Shown here: one piece after another, positions 23,152 through 31,280 of the stretch
Numbering within the stretch: position 1 is the first letter of the stretch
Layout: each line of letters opens with the position of its first letter
Source: UBA10205 sp964373815
GTDB taxonomy: Archaea > Iainarchaeota > Iainarchaeia > Iainarchaeales > Iainarchaeaceae
Length of the DNA stretch: 47,646 nucleotides
Direction of reading: 5' to 3'
Assembly (NCBI GenBank): GCA_964373815.1
Contig: CAYJWI010000009.1
Span: 1 to 47,646 of the forward strand
Translations under genes and position numbers: made by a program
Notes under the pieces: generated by a model
What the model saw: the letters and a program-made list of their open reading frames with translations, nothing else
Told to the model about the DNA's origin: nothing
Database searches by the model: none

Positions 23152-24121
23152 AGTGCCGCTGGAAGTTTCCGTGGTGGTCGTTAGCAGGGAGAAGAGGGTC
23201 TCCCTTTCAAAGACCATAGATTGCCTTGCAGCGCAGTCCATTGCTCCGTCAAAATATGAAATAATAATAGTCGATGACGGCTCGGAAAAGGGTGATTTGC
23301 AGGGGCTTGTTGCCGAAAAGAAAAAAGCTTTCAAAAACATCCGGTGCTTAAGGCAGGGCAAGAGAAGCCTTGCAGCAGGCCGCAACCTCGGCACGAAAGG
23401 CGCGAAAGCGCCCATTGTGGCTTTCACTGACAATGACTGCCTTCCGGAGAAGAACTGGCTCGCGGAGCTGATAAAACCATTCAAGGAAAAAGGGGTGGTG
23501 GGAGTTGAGGGGAAACTTGTCACTGACCTGCCAAGGCGCCTGTTCACCAACGCCCCGGAGAATTTGGAAGGCTGCAAGTTCACCGGAGCTAACATCGCAT
23601 ATCGCAGGCAAACAATCCAAAAGCTCGGCGGCTTTGATGAGCGGATGGCCTTCTGGCGCGAGGATTCCGAGTTCGCCTTCCGCGCGATGGGCCTCGGGAA
23701 AATTGTTTTTGCGGCAAAAGCGGTTGTTTACCATCCCCTGCGCAAGGATTCCCCTTTAGGGGTTTTTCGGTACCTGTTTTTGCTCCGCAATGAATGGGTT
23801 TGTTTTTTCAGGCACCCTGTGAAATACCTAAAATATTTTCAATCTGACTTTACCTGGAATCTGGCAAAATCAGCGGCAGCGCTTATCATTGTCTTGGCAA
23901 TATTGGCCCAGGCCAACATTATAATCTTGGCGACGTTGTTTTGCCTTGAAGTGGTAAATTACTGGAATACTACTATAAAATTTTCAGTTAATTTACTAGA
24001 TTTTAAAGAAACGTCCGAGTTCCTAGTTTTTATTTTTTTGAGTTTTACAAAAGATTTATTTTTCCCTATTTTTCTGGTTATAGGGTTGCTCGACGCGCTC
24101 CTTTTCATGGTGGCCAAATGA
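23144..24121 (+). CDS. Family 2 glycosyltransferase with C-terminal membrane helices
   Basis: 325 residues. GTG 23144 overlaps the previous stop; GTG 23153, giving MPLEVSVVVVSREK, is equally possible. The GT-A domain has IIVDDGSEKGD, LAAGRNLGTKGAK and FTDNDCLPEKNW (DxD), then GGFDERMAFWREDSEFAFR, where ED is the catalytic-base region. Two or three helices follow from about residue 235. The DNA of the last 280 bp (23830-24115) is clearly more AT-rich than the catalytic part and than both neighbours. It ends in an ATGA overlap with the next GT4 gene. Confidence 0.85.
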   Translation: MDRVPLEVSVVVVSREKRVSLSKTIDCLAAQSIAPSKYEIIIVDDGSEKGDLQGLVAEKKKAFKNIRCLRQGKRSLAAGRNLGTKGAKAPIVAFTDNDCLPEKNWLAELIKPFKEKGVVGVEGKLVTDLPRRLFTNAPENLEGCKFTGANIAYRRQTIQKLGGFDERMAFWREDSEFAFRAMGLGKIVFAAKAVVYHPLRKDSPLGVFRYLFLLRNEWVCFFRHPVKYLKYFQSDFTWNLAKSAAALIIVLAILAQANIIILATLFCLEVVNYWNTTIKFSVNLLDFKETSEFLVFIFLSFTKDLFFPIFLVIGLLDALLFMVAK

Positions 24122-25140
24122 AGCTTTTTTTATCCCATGCGGGCCTTTCCGAAGTCTCAGGGGGCGTGGAGCGCTACGCCCATTACCTCTCAAAAGTCTT
24201 CCCGGACATGGTGCGCGTCGATTACCATTCGCACAAAAAAGAGCTCGGCGACACTTTTTTTCCGCCCCTGCGCGAGCCGCTGCGTGCGAAAAAGCTTGGC
24301 GAATTCGTCTCGAAAAATTACCCCGACGCGGAAATTGTTTTCACGAACGGGATGTTCTGCTGGAACCTTCCGCACAAAAAACAAGTGAACATCTGCCACG
24401 GCACTTACGCGGGCTTCGCCGAGCACGCAGTGGAGAAGACAAGCCTGGATTACTACCGCTTGAGATACTTGTATTCGCATTTCGAGAAAATCGCTGCGCA
24501 AAACTCCCCACTGGTGGTTGCGAACTCCATGTCCACAGCTTTCAATACCGAAAGCTTTTTCCACAAAAAAGCAAAAGTCATCTATCCATGTGTTGACACT
24601 TCCCTCTTCAGGCCATCCGCGCAGGGAAAGGCCGCAGCCAAATTGGGCTGGGAAGGGGCGAACATACTTTTCGTAGGCAGGCCGGAGAGGGCGAAGGGTT
24701 TTGATTTTGTGCAGGGCCTTGCACGGGAGATGCCTGATGCGAATTTCAGGTGCATACTCTCGCGCCCCTTTGTTTCGCAAACCCCTAACCTTGAAATAAT
24801 CAGCCCCAAGGAACATTCCGGGCTCGCTCTTTATTACAACGCCTCTGATCTGGTTTTGTTCCCCTCGCGCTTCGAGGGCTTTGGCTTTGTCACGGCCGAG
24901 GCGCTCGCGTGCAACAAGAAAGTGGTCTGCCTCAATACCGGCATCGCTTCCGAAATACATTCAAAAAATATTTTCCTCTCGGGCCAGAGCATGCAGGAGC
25001 TGAGGGAGACAATTTCGCGCGCGCTTTCTGCGGGAAAAGAGGATTCGAGAAGGCTCGCAGAGCACCATTTCTCATTTGAAAAATTCGCCGCCAACTGGAA
25101 GGCCTGCGTAAAGGAGATGGGTGAACCAAAGCCAATTTAA
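24118..25140 (+). CDS. Family 4 glycosyltransferase
   Basis: 340 residues. LSEVSGGVERYAHYLSKVF is the acceptor-side glycine loop, VICHG-like NICHGTYAGFAEHAV follows, ILFVGRPERAKGFDFV opens the donor domain, and RFEGFGFVTAEALACNKKVV holds the E-x7-E motif. Coupled to the upstream GT2 by ATGA (24118-24121), so the two probably add neighbouring sugars. Followed after 33 bp by the GNAT gene. Confidence 0.9.
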   Translation: MKLFLSHAGLSEVSGGVERYAHYLSKVFPDMVRVDYHSHKKELGDTFFPPLREPLRAKKLGEFVSKNYPDAEIVFTNGMFCWNLPHKKQVNICHGTYAGFAEHAVEKTSLDYYRLRYLYSHFEKIAAQNSPLVVANSMSTAFNTESFFHKKAKVIYPCVDTSLFRPSAQGKAAAKLGWEGANILFVGRPERAKGFDFVQGLAREMPDANFRCILSRPFVSQTPNLEIISPKEHSGLALYYNASDLVLFPSRFEGFGFVTAEALACNKKVVCLNTGIASEIHSKNIFLSGQSMQELRETISRALSAGKEDSRRLAEHHFSFEKFAANWKACVKEMGEPKPI

Positions 25141-25173
25141 AAGGCCGGGGGCAATAATCCTAGGGGAAAAACA

Positions 25174-25608
25174 ATGGCGCTCAAGATAACCGAAGGCAAA
25201 TCAGACCTCGCCGGCCTCAAGGCTCTCGCCGAGCTCTGCCTTGACAATTACACCCTTCCAATGCAAAAGCTGAGTGCGAAAGCTTCCCTGCCAGATTTTA
25301 CAATACTATTCGCTTCGGAAGGGGGAAAAAAAGTCGGGTTCATTGCGGGTCATGGGGAGAACGGGAAGATGCACATCTGGCTTTTCGGCGTTCTGAAGAA
25401 GAAGAGGGGTCGCGGGATTGGGAAGAGGCTGCTCGGAAAATTCCATGTTTTGGCCTCGAAGAAAGGTTATAATTCTGTGAGCACGATTACTTTTAACAAG
25501 TACGCGCAGAAAATAATCCTTTCAATAAGGGAAGGTTATAGGATAACCGGCGTCAAATTCATCCCTGAAAAGAACGATACCGCGATATTTTTGGAAAAGG
25601 GGCTATAG
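25174..25608 (+). CDS. GNAT-family N-acetyltransferase
   Basis: 144 residues with a GNAT fold: the acetyl-CoA pyrophosphate loop is KKRGRGIGKRLLGKF (about 76-90), preceded by the beta-4 strand MHIWLFGVLKK and followed by NSVSTITFNKYAQKII and IREGYRITG. It sits 9 bp before a Gfo/Idh/MocA oxidoreductase and a DegT aminotransferase, a neighbourhood that in UDP-2,3-diacetamido-uronate pathways includes an acetyltransferase (WbpD/WlbB, which are left-handed beta-helix enzymes). A GNAT doing that step would be a non-homologous replacement; this is inference. It could instead acetylate something unrelated. Confidence 0.8.
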   Translation: MALKITEGKSDLAGLKALAELCLDNYTLPMQKLSAKASLPDFTILFASEGGKKVGFIAGHGENGKMHIWLFGVLKKKRGRGIGKRLLGKFHVLASKKGYNSVSTITFNKYAQKIILSIREGYRITGVKFIPEKNDTAIFLEKGL

Positions 25609-25617
25609 GTGGATTAA

Positions 25618-26661
25618 ATGGAAAAAATCGGCGTGGGGATCATAGGCTGCGGCGCCATTTCACCAAGGCACTTCGAGGCAATAAAGCAGCTTCCGGAATT
25701 AAAGCTCCTGGCGGTTTGTGACATTGACGCGAAGGCCGCGCAAAAGGCAGGGGCGGAGCAAGGGGTTGATTATTACACCGACAATGCAAAATTGCTTGCG
25801 CGCAAGGACATCTCGCTTGTGAGTGTCTGCACACCCATTTCCACGCACACAGACATCGCAATAGCGGCCCTCGAGGCGGGAAAGGACGTGCTCACCGAAA
25901 AGCCGGTCGGCATCACCCTTGAATCAATCGACAGGCTCATTGCCGCGGGAAAGAAAACCGGCAGGAAAATTTTTGTGGTGCACCAGGTGAGATATAATCC
26001 GAGCGTTTACGCGCTAAAGAACGCGATCGATTCGGGGATGCTTGGGAAAATCCTCGCCTGCAACCTTGTTGTAAGGTGGTTCAGGCCGGAAGAATACTTC
26101 CGCGACAAGTGGTATGGAAGCAAGAAGATTGCCGGAGGCACTTTGCTAAACCAGGGGATTCACTACATTGACATAATGCAGTGGCTCATCGGAGAAGCGA
26201 AGGAAGTTGTTGGTGTCACCGGGCATCTCCGATACCCGAAAGTCGAGGTGGAGGATTACGCTTCCGCAATGGTTTTTTTCAAGAGCGGCTGCATCGGCCA
26301 GATGGAAATAAACATACTCACATACGACAAGAACTTCGAGTGTTCCTTTACGGTGATGGGTTCGAAAGGCACCATAAAGCTTGGGGGAAAGGCATTGCAG
26401 ACAATGGATTATTGGTGCGTGCAGGGGCAGGAAAAGCCAGTGGTCCCCCAAGGCCTCGCCCCGAATGTTTACGCCAAAGGCCTCTATGAGGGCTCGGTGC
26501 CAAACCACCTGGACGTTTACAAGGACATATTGCGCGAGTATGGCAGCGGCGAGAAGATGGAGATGACCGCTCAAGAGGCGAGAAAATCCGTAGAGCTCGC
26601 GCTTGCGGTCTACAAGTCTGCTGAAAAGGGCGGGCAAAGAATAAAGTTGCCTTTGAAGTGA
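25618..26661 (+). CDS. Gfo/Idh/MocA-family oxidoreductase, WbpB/WlbA-like
   Basis: 347 residues. The N-terminal Rossmann domain starts VGIIGCGAISPRHFEAI (6-22) and carries the family signature VLTEKPVGIT near 95 (Lys in EKP). The C-terminal domain has KIAGGTLLNQGIHYIDIMQW, matching the GGGxLxNQGxHxxD active-site motif. This type oxidises C3 of UDP-GlcNAcA in WbpB/WlbA pathways. The following gene is a DegT aminotransferase and the WecC-type dehydrogenase at 12.9 kb could provide UDP-GlcNAcA, so a 3-dehydrogenase role is the best guess; other sugar oxidations are possible. Confidence 0.85.
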   Translation: MEKIGVGIIGCGAISPRHFEAIKQLPELKLLAVCDIDAKAAQKAGAEQGVDYYTDNAKLLARKDISLVSVCTPISTHTDIAIAALEAGKDVLTEKPVGITLESIDRLIAAGKKTGRKIFVVHQVRYNPSVYALKNAIDSGMLGKILACNLVVRWFRPEEYFRDKWYGSKKIAGGTLLNQGIHYIDIMQWLIGEAKEVVGVTGHLRYPKVEVEDYASAMVFFKSGCIGQMEINILTYDKNFECSFTVMGSKGTIKLGGKALQTMDYWCVQGQEKPVVPQGLAPNVYAKGLYEGSVPNHLDVYKDILREYGSGEKMEMTAQEARKSVELALAVYKSAEKGGQRIKLPLK

Positions 26662-26683
26662 AGGAAATAGGGGTGTGTTTGTG

Positions 26684-27787
26684 ATGAAAATCAAAAGAGT
26701 TGACCTGGGCCCGCAGGAGAGGCCGCTAAAGCGGCAGATAATGAAGTCAATTTCTTCCATAATTGATTCGAAGGAATTCATCCTCGGCAAGAATGTCAAT
26801 TCCCTCGAGGAAAAAATCGCAAAATACATTGGAGTTGCGGACGCGATAGGGGTGGCTTCTGGCACAGATGCCATGACGCTTTCGCTCACAGTGCTGGGGA
26901 TTGGAAAGGGCGACGAGGTAATAACAACCCCTTTCACCATGGCAGCAAACGTTGAGGCAATCCTGCACGTCGGCGCAAAGCCGGTTTTTGCTGACGTTGA
27001 CAGGGAAACATTCAACATTTTGCCTTCGGAAATAGAGAGGAAAATAACCCCCGCAACAAAGGCAATCCTTCCGGTGCATATTTTCGGCAACCCATGCGAT
27101 ATGGAAAAGATAATGGAAATCGCAGCGAGGCATAAGCTGCACGTAATTGAGGATGCCTGCCAGGCCTTCGGCTCGGAAATCGGCGAAAAGAAGTGCGGTT
27201 CGTTCGGCATCCTTTCTGCATTGAGTTTTTTCCCGACCAAAAACCTCGGCGGCTACGGCGATGGCGGAATGATACTCATAAATGACACCGCTTACTCAGA
27301 AAAACTGAGACAGCTGCGCGCCCATGGGCAGGAAAAAAAGTACATTTACAAGTACCTTGGCTGGAACAGCAGGCTCGACGAGCTGCAGGCGGCGGTAATA
27401 CTCCCGAAAATGAGGAAGATTGACGGCTGGAATTTGCAGAGGCGAAAGCTCGCCCTCAAGTACCACAAGCTCCTATCGAACATACCGCAGGTAAATGTCC
27501 CGCTGGTTGCTCCGGGCCACGTTTTCCACCTCTACACCATAAAAGCCGGGAAGAGGGATTTGCTCCAGAAGTTTTTGGGACAGGGCGGCATCCAGACCAC
27601 GGTGAATTTCCCGCTTCCCCTGCACCTCCAGCAAGCTTACAATGACGGCAGCTATCACAAGGGTGACTATCCTAATGCCGAATATTTGTGCGAGAGGGGC
27701 CTCTCGCTCCCTCTCTTTGTCGGCATGAGCGATGCGCAGGTAAAGTATGTCTGCGGTAAAGTAAGGGAATTTTATTCAAAGAACTAG
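26684..27787 (+). CDS. DegT/DnrJ/EryC1-family PLP aminotransferase, WbpE/WlbC-like
   Basis: 367 residues from ATG 26684 behind a GGAAATAGGGG region; the 26675 frame adds three residues. The PLP lysine is Lys186 in SFFPTKNLGGYGDGG, so this is a true aminotransferase, in contrast to the His212 enzyme at 15.3 kb. VASGTDAMTLSL binds the cofactor phosphate, EDACQAFGSEI carries the Asp that pairs with the pyridine nitrogen. Following the 3-dehydrogenase-like gene it would aminate the C3 ketone. It ends a plus-strand run and meets a converging gene at 27853. Confidence 0.9.
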   Translation: MKIKRVDLGPQERPLKRQIMKSISSIIDSKEFILGKNVNSLEEKIAKYIGVADAIGVASGTDAMTLSLTVLGIGKGDEVITTPFTMAANVEAILHVGAKPVFADVDRETFNILPSEIERKITPATKAILPVHIFGNPCDMEKIMEIAARHKLHVIEDACQAFGSEIGEKKCGSFGILSALSFFPTKNLGGYGDGGMILINDTAYSEKLRQLRAHGQEKKYIYKYLGWNSRLDELQAAVILPKMRKIDGWNLQRRKLALKYHKLLSNIPQVNVPLVAPGHVFHLYTIKAGKRDLLQKFLGQGGIQTTVNFPLPLHLQQAYNDGSYHKGDYPNAEYLCERGLSLPLFVGMSDAQVKYVCGKVREFYSKN

Positions 27788-27852
27788 CGCAATTTGTAAA
27801 ATTATCAGCTCTAAAAAATTGCTCATTTTTCCAGCAAATTTGCCTTGCTGAT

Positions 27853-28632
27853 TTATCCGTTCCCGTGCACATCCCTTTTCTCTTCCTTTTTGTGGAAAAG
27901 CGCGTGGAACAAGCCTACGATGTTGTAGATGAAGAATTTCGGTATTGAGGCAATAATGTTTTGTCGTATTGGAAAACCCTCCGGGTATGGGCCGAAAAAA
28001 GGCAGCACGGGGAAAGGCATTTTCCTCCAGTGCCTTCCTACTTTAACATCAGAATCCTTTCCCGACCTTTTGAAATAAACCATGTGATAGCACACCGCCT
28101 CGCCCTTTAGGCAATCGGACGAGAATTCCATGTATTGCGAAACATCCCATCCCCTAGGCTCGCCGTACTCGAATGGATATTTTCCCTTAAAGCGCATTCC
28201 GTGCGTTCTCCATATTTTGCCGCTGACCCTGTCCCTTGCGACAAGGCTTGCGTCATTGACGAAATCCCTCAAAGTGAGCTCTACTCTGTGTATTCCTTTT
28301 GGCAGTGCTTCGAGTTTCCCTAAAAGCCCCGCTGGTTCGCGGAAGTAGAATATTTCATCCCCGTCAACTACAAAGAACCACTCTGTCTTGGTCAGCCCAA
28401 CCATTTCATTCCTAAGCTTCACAAGCCCTTCTGGGCTCTGGAGGCCTTTTTCGAAAACCTCAAGCTTCCGGGACTTCAAGGATTTGATTTTTTCAAGCGT
28501 GCTGTCGGTCGAACCTGTGTCAAATACTATCACCTTCTGCGCAACCGGGAGGATAGCTTCGATGGCGCTTGAGACGAACCTTTCCTCGTTTTTGACCATC
28601 ATGTGCACTGTTATGCCTTTTTTCATCGCCAT
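27853..28632 (-). CDS. Family 2 glycosyltransferase
   Basis: 259 residues. KKGITVHMMVKNEERFVSSA begins the fold; VIVFDTGSTDST is the nucleotide site and FFVVDGDEIFYF gives the DxD motif. The rest (KIWRTHGMRFKGKYPFEYGE) resembles SunS/WaaE-like GT2 enzymes that work on peptides or LPS core. The last 30 residues contain a short hydrophobic helix (KFFIYNIVGLFHALF) that may touch the membrane. It ends the 35.6-27.9 kb minus-strand operon. Confidence 0.82.
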   Translation of the reverse strand: MAMKKGITVHMMVKNEERFVSSAIEAILPVAQKVIVFDTGSTDSTLEKIKSLKSRKLEVFEKGLQSPEGLVKLRNEMVGLTKTEWFFVVDGDEIFYFREPAGLLGKLEALPKGIHRVELTLRDFVNDASLVARDRVSGKIWRTHGMRFKGKYPFEYGEPRGWDVSQYMEFSSDCLKGEAVCYHMVYFKRSGKDSDVKVGRHWRKMPFPVLPFFGPYPEGFPIRQNIIASIPKFFIYNIVGLFHALFHKKEEKRDVHGNG

Positions 28633-28639
28633 TCCACCA

Positions 28640-29776
28640 CTAGCCGTTCACAGCTTTTTCAATTTCCGAGAGAACCTTTTCGCAAGTCTTCTCCCGCGAA
28701 TTCTTCAGCGCAACCCCGATTATTTTTTTCCTCGGGTACTTTCCCGCATTTTTCAATAATGCGGAAAACTCCCTGTTGAATCCCTTCCAGTCCACTGCCA
28801 TGAACCCAACTCCGTTCCTTTCAATGAATGTGCGCAGTTCCGTGTTCCCCTCAGATGCCTTCGCACAGACAGGCAAACCGGCCGCAATGTAGTCAAAGAC
28901 CTTTGCCCCGAGCACCTGCATCTCGAAATCCGGGTATGCCACGAGCCCCGCGTCTGCCGCCGAGAGGTACTTGTAGAGCTTTGCAAAAGGCACGTTGAAT
29001 TCAAAGGAGACTTTTCTCGCGAGCGCTTTCTCTTTTATTATCCATTTCAATTTTGAGAGGATTTGCCCCTGCGCGCTCGAGCCTTCATAGCTTAAGATGA
29101 ACAATGCCCTTGCATTGTGCTTTTTTGATATTTCCGGAAGGCTTTGCGAGAGGAAACCCTGCAGGTCCTTATCCCCCATCCCCCCGGCATACACGAGCAC
29201 GAACTCCTTCCCAAAACCTCTTTCTTTTCTCATCTTCTTCCTCTCTTCTGCGCTGAAAAATATTTTTTGCGTATCGCTCCCATTCGGGCCGAGGAAAACC
29301 CTTTCCCGTGGAAGCGAAAATTTCTTCACGGCGTTTTCAAGGTAGGGCTTGTTTAGGAAAATAATCTTGTCCGAAAATTTGTGCGCAAAAGCCTCCATGA
29401 ACTCGAAGGCCAGAAATTTCACACTCCCCGCCCTTTCAGGCTCCATTTTCCGCATCACTTCAGTGAAAGGGTCCTTTGCATCCAGGAAAAACTTCGACCC
29501 GGAGATTTTCGCGGCGAGCAGGGCAAAAAAGTTGTGCGTGATAGGCGGCGAGGTGCCGATGATTGCATCGAACTTGCCGGATGCTATTGTGCCGCAGAGC
29601 TCCGCTATTCCGGAATACCTCTGCACCCCGGGCTCTTGTGCAATGTTTTTCCTAACTGGCGCGGCAACAACCACTTCGTGCCCTCTGCCCTTGAAGTATT
29701 GCGCGAACGCATTCACCCGCACAACGCACGCCCCCTTTTCCGGCTCCGCGTATGGAGTTATTATGAGTATTTTCAT
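28640..29776 (-). CDS. Family 4 glycosyltransferase, WbuB-like
   Basis: 378 residues from ATG 29776. KILIITPYAEPEKGACVVRV is a WbuB-type N-terminus, DAIIGTSPPITHNFFALLAA its next conserved strand-loop, LVYAGGMGDKDLQGFL opens the donor domain, and AADAGLVAYPDFEMQVLGAKVF is the variant donor motif of this subfamily. Its ATG overlaps the TGA of the bridge mini-ORF at 29773-29925, so translation may be coupled to it. Length and architecture are normal. Confidence 0.87.
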   Translation of the reverse strand: MKILIITPYAEPEKGACVVRVNAFAQYFKGRGHEVVVAAPVRKNIAQEPGVQRYSGIAELCGTIASGKFDAIIGTSPPITHNFFALLAAKISGSKFFLDAKDPFTEVMRKMEPERAGSVKFLAFEFMEAFAHKFSDKIIFLNKPYLENAVKKFSLPRERVFLGPNGSDTQKIFFSAEERKKMRKERGFGKEFVLVYAGGMGDKDLQGFLSQSLPEISKKHNARALFILSYEGSSAQGQILSKLKWIIKEKALARKVSFEFNVPFAKLYKYLSAADAGLVAYPDFEMQVLGAKVFDYIAAGLPVCAKASEGNTELRTFIERNGVGFMAVDWKGFNREFSALLKNAGKYPRKKIIGVALKNSREKTCEKVLSEIEKAVNG

Positions 29777-29938
29777 TTTTTCACCCACACAACCCTTTCG
29801 CCGTCAACGATCGAGCAAATGAACAATTGCAGCTCATTTCTTGCTGTTCGATCGTTGATTGGGAGCGAAGGACCCTGCTTCGCAGGGGCCATGCAAGCCT
29901 TTCGGCTTGCAAGCTGGCCATTCATTTTTTCACCCACA
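29772..29938. repeat. Hairpin-rich junction element with 18-bp flanking direct repeats
   Basis: TTCATTTTTTCACCCACA occurs at 29772-29789 and 29921-29938 (149 bp apart), both at the end/start junction of the Wzx and GT4 genes. Between them lie a long imperfect hairpin (arms TCAACGATCGA 29804-29814 and TCGATCGTTGA 29848-29858, plus inner AAATGA/TCATTT), CCCTGC-TTC-GCAGGG (29873-29887), and GCAAGCC-TTTC-GGCTTGC (29893-29910) inside a GGCCA/TGGCC stem. Contains the core TGCTTCGCA at 29876. Confidence 0.85.
29773..29925 (-). other. Bridge mini-ORF between the Wzx and GT4 genes (50 codons), hairpin-rich
   Basis: The ATG at 29925 overlaps the flippase TGA (ATGA) and the frame stays open for 50 codons to a TGA that overlaps the GT4 ATG (ATGA again). 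It begins MNGQLASRKACMAPAKQG and ends IVDGERVVWVKK; the flippase itself ends NPRSVLWVKK, so the tail is duplicated. LPINDRTARNELQLF in the middle loosely resembles LPDKNDFDLLKK of the flippase end. Product not recognised. Either a tiny coupled gene or a translational bridge created by junction duplication or insertion. Confidence 0.45.
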
Positions 29939-31280
29939 GCACGGAGCGGGGATTGGAAATTATTTTTTTGAGCAAATCAAAATCGTTCTTGTCAGGAAGG
30001 ATTATTTCGCGCAGGGAGTATTTCACGGGCGCTGTTTTGCGCATGAACCTGTTTTTGAGCAAAAGGTCTATTGCGGGGCTGACTACGTGGTTTGTGGCTA
30101 TCCCCATGAGGCCAAAGTTCATGGTCAGCGCAGAGCCTATGAAAAGTGTCGATGCGAGCACCCCGAAAGATGCAAAGGTGAGTGATTTCTGCGCCTTGAG
30201 CCCGTACATCAGCGGCTTCATTGGTATGTTTAGTATGAATATGAAGACCGTGAGCAGCAGTATCCTGAATGCATTCGCATAGGCAGAGAACCCCCCGCCA
30301 AGCACCAGCCCGAGTATCTGGCCAGCAAAGAGCAGCATCAAGATCATGGGCACTGCAGAGGCATAAATAATGTACTTGGTTGCCCGGAAAACTGTTTTGC
30401 GCGAGTCCTCGAAATCGCCGAGCTTTCCGACCATTGGGAAGAACACGGTTTCAAGCGGCTCGAAGAGCCTTATGACAAGCACCTGCAGCTTCACTAGCGC
30501 GGAATAAACCCCCGCGGAGGCGACGCCGAGGAAGTGCTCGACAATCCAGAGCGTTATGTTCGACTCGAGGTTCCTAGATTGTGAAAACGCTATCGCCCAC
30601 TTGCCGTGCTTTTTGAATGTCGCGATGAAAAATGCGAAGCTTATGCCCTTCTCCCTCAAAATCCCCGCTATATCCTTGGGCATCTTCATCGCCATCACAC
30701 CCAATGTGAGCGCTTCTCCTGCAACCAGGGCTACCAGTGCGGACTCCACGCTCTGCCCGATAAAAGTGAAAGCGAGCACCGCTATTGCAAGCTTTACCAC
30801 TGCCTCGAAGAGCAGCAGCCACGAATAGCTCCTGAAATCCGCTGCAATCTGTATTGAAGTGAGCGCGATGTTCTTGAGCCCGGAGAGCAGCACAAGGCCT
30901 GCAATGAAAAGCGTTATTCCCGTAACGTCCTTTCCGAAAATCTGCGAGAATCCCGCTGAAAACAAAACAACCCCTATGGCGATGAGCAGGCCAAGCCCTA
31001 TCTGCAGCAGAGAATAGCATTTGAGAAGCGAAGACGCTTCCCCCTTTTTTCCGTCCTTTATGTCCCTTGAGACATCGGAAACTATGAGTTTTCCGAGCCC
31101 GAGGTCGAGAAAGATTGTCGCAAACGCAACCGCAGAGAGCGCGAGGGAGTATATCCCAAAGCCGTAAACCCCAAGCGCCCTTAGAACATAAATGAAGAAG
31201 ACGAAGTTTATCAGTGACGCTCCGGTGTTAGTGCCTGAGAGCAGCGCCGCGCTTTTGATTATGCCCCTTATTGCGCCCAT
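29922..31280 (-). CDS. Wzx-type polysaccharide/lipid-linked glycan flippase (MOP superfamily)
   Basis: 452 residues with 12 to 14 hydrophobic helices. The start KSAALLSGTNTGASLINFVF (residues 9-28) and FGIYSLALSAVAFATIFLDL are typical of Wzx/RfbX proteins; KYIIYASAVPMILMLLFAGQ is the seventh-eighth helix region. It would flip the lipid-linked glycan across the cytoplasmic membrane. Its start overlaps the stop of the GT4 gene at 31268 by 13 bp. It ends in a basic 60-residue cytoplasmic tail. Two other flippase-like proteins of a different family occur at 7.4 and 9.5 kb. Confidence 0.88.
   Translation of the reverse strand: MGAIRGIIKSAALLSGTNTGASLINFVFFIYVLRALGVYGFGIYSLALSAVAFATIFLDLGLGKLIVSDVSRDIKDGKKGEASSLLKCYSLLQIGLGLLIAIGVVLFSAGFSQIFGKDVTGITLFIAGLVLLSGLKNIALTSIQIAADFRSYSWLLLFEAVVKLAIAVLAFTFIGQSVESALVALVAGEALTLGVMAMKMPKDIAGILREKGISFAFFIATFKKHGKWAIAFSQSRNLESNITLWIVEHFLGVASAGVYSALVKLQVLVIRLFEPLETVFFPMVGKLGDFEDSRKTVFRATKYIIYASAVPMILMLLFAGQILGLVLGGGFSAYANAFRILLLTVFIFILNIPMKPLMYGLKAQKSLTFASFGVLASTLFIGSALTMNFGLMGIATNHVVSPAIDLLLKNRFMRKTAPVKYSLREIILPDKNDFDLLKKIISNPRSVLWVKK

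Noticed and set aside
29789..29920. Classical MITE or attachment site reading of the hairpin insert
   Set aside because: There are no terminal inverted repeats at the insert edges, and the flanking repeat is gene-end sequence rather than a typical short target duplication, so I list it as a junction element instead.
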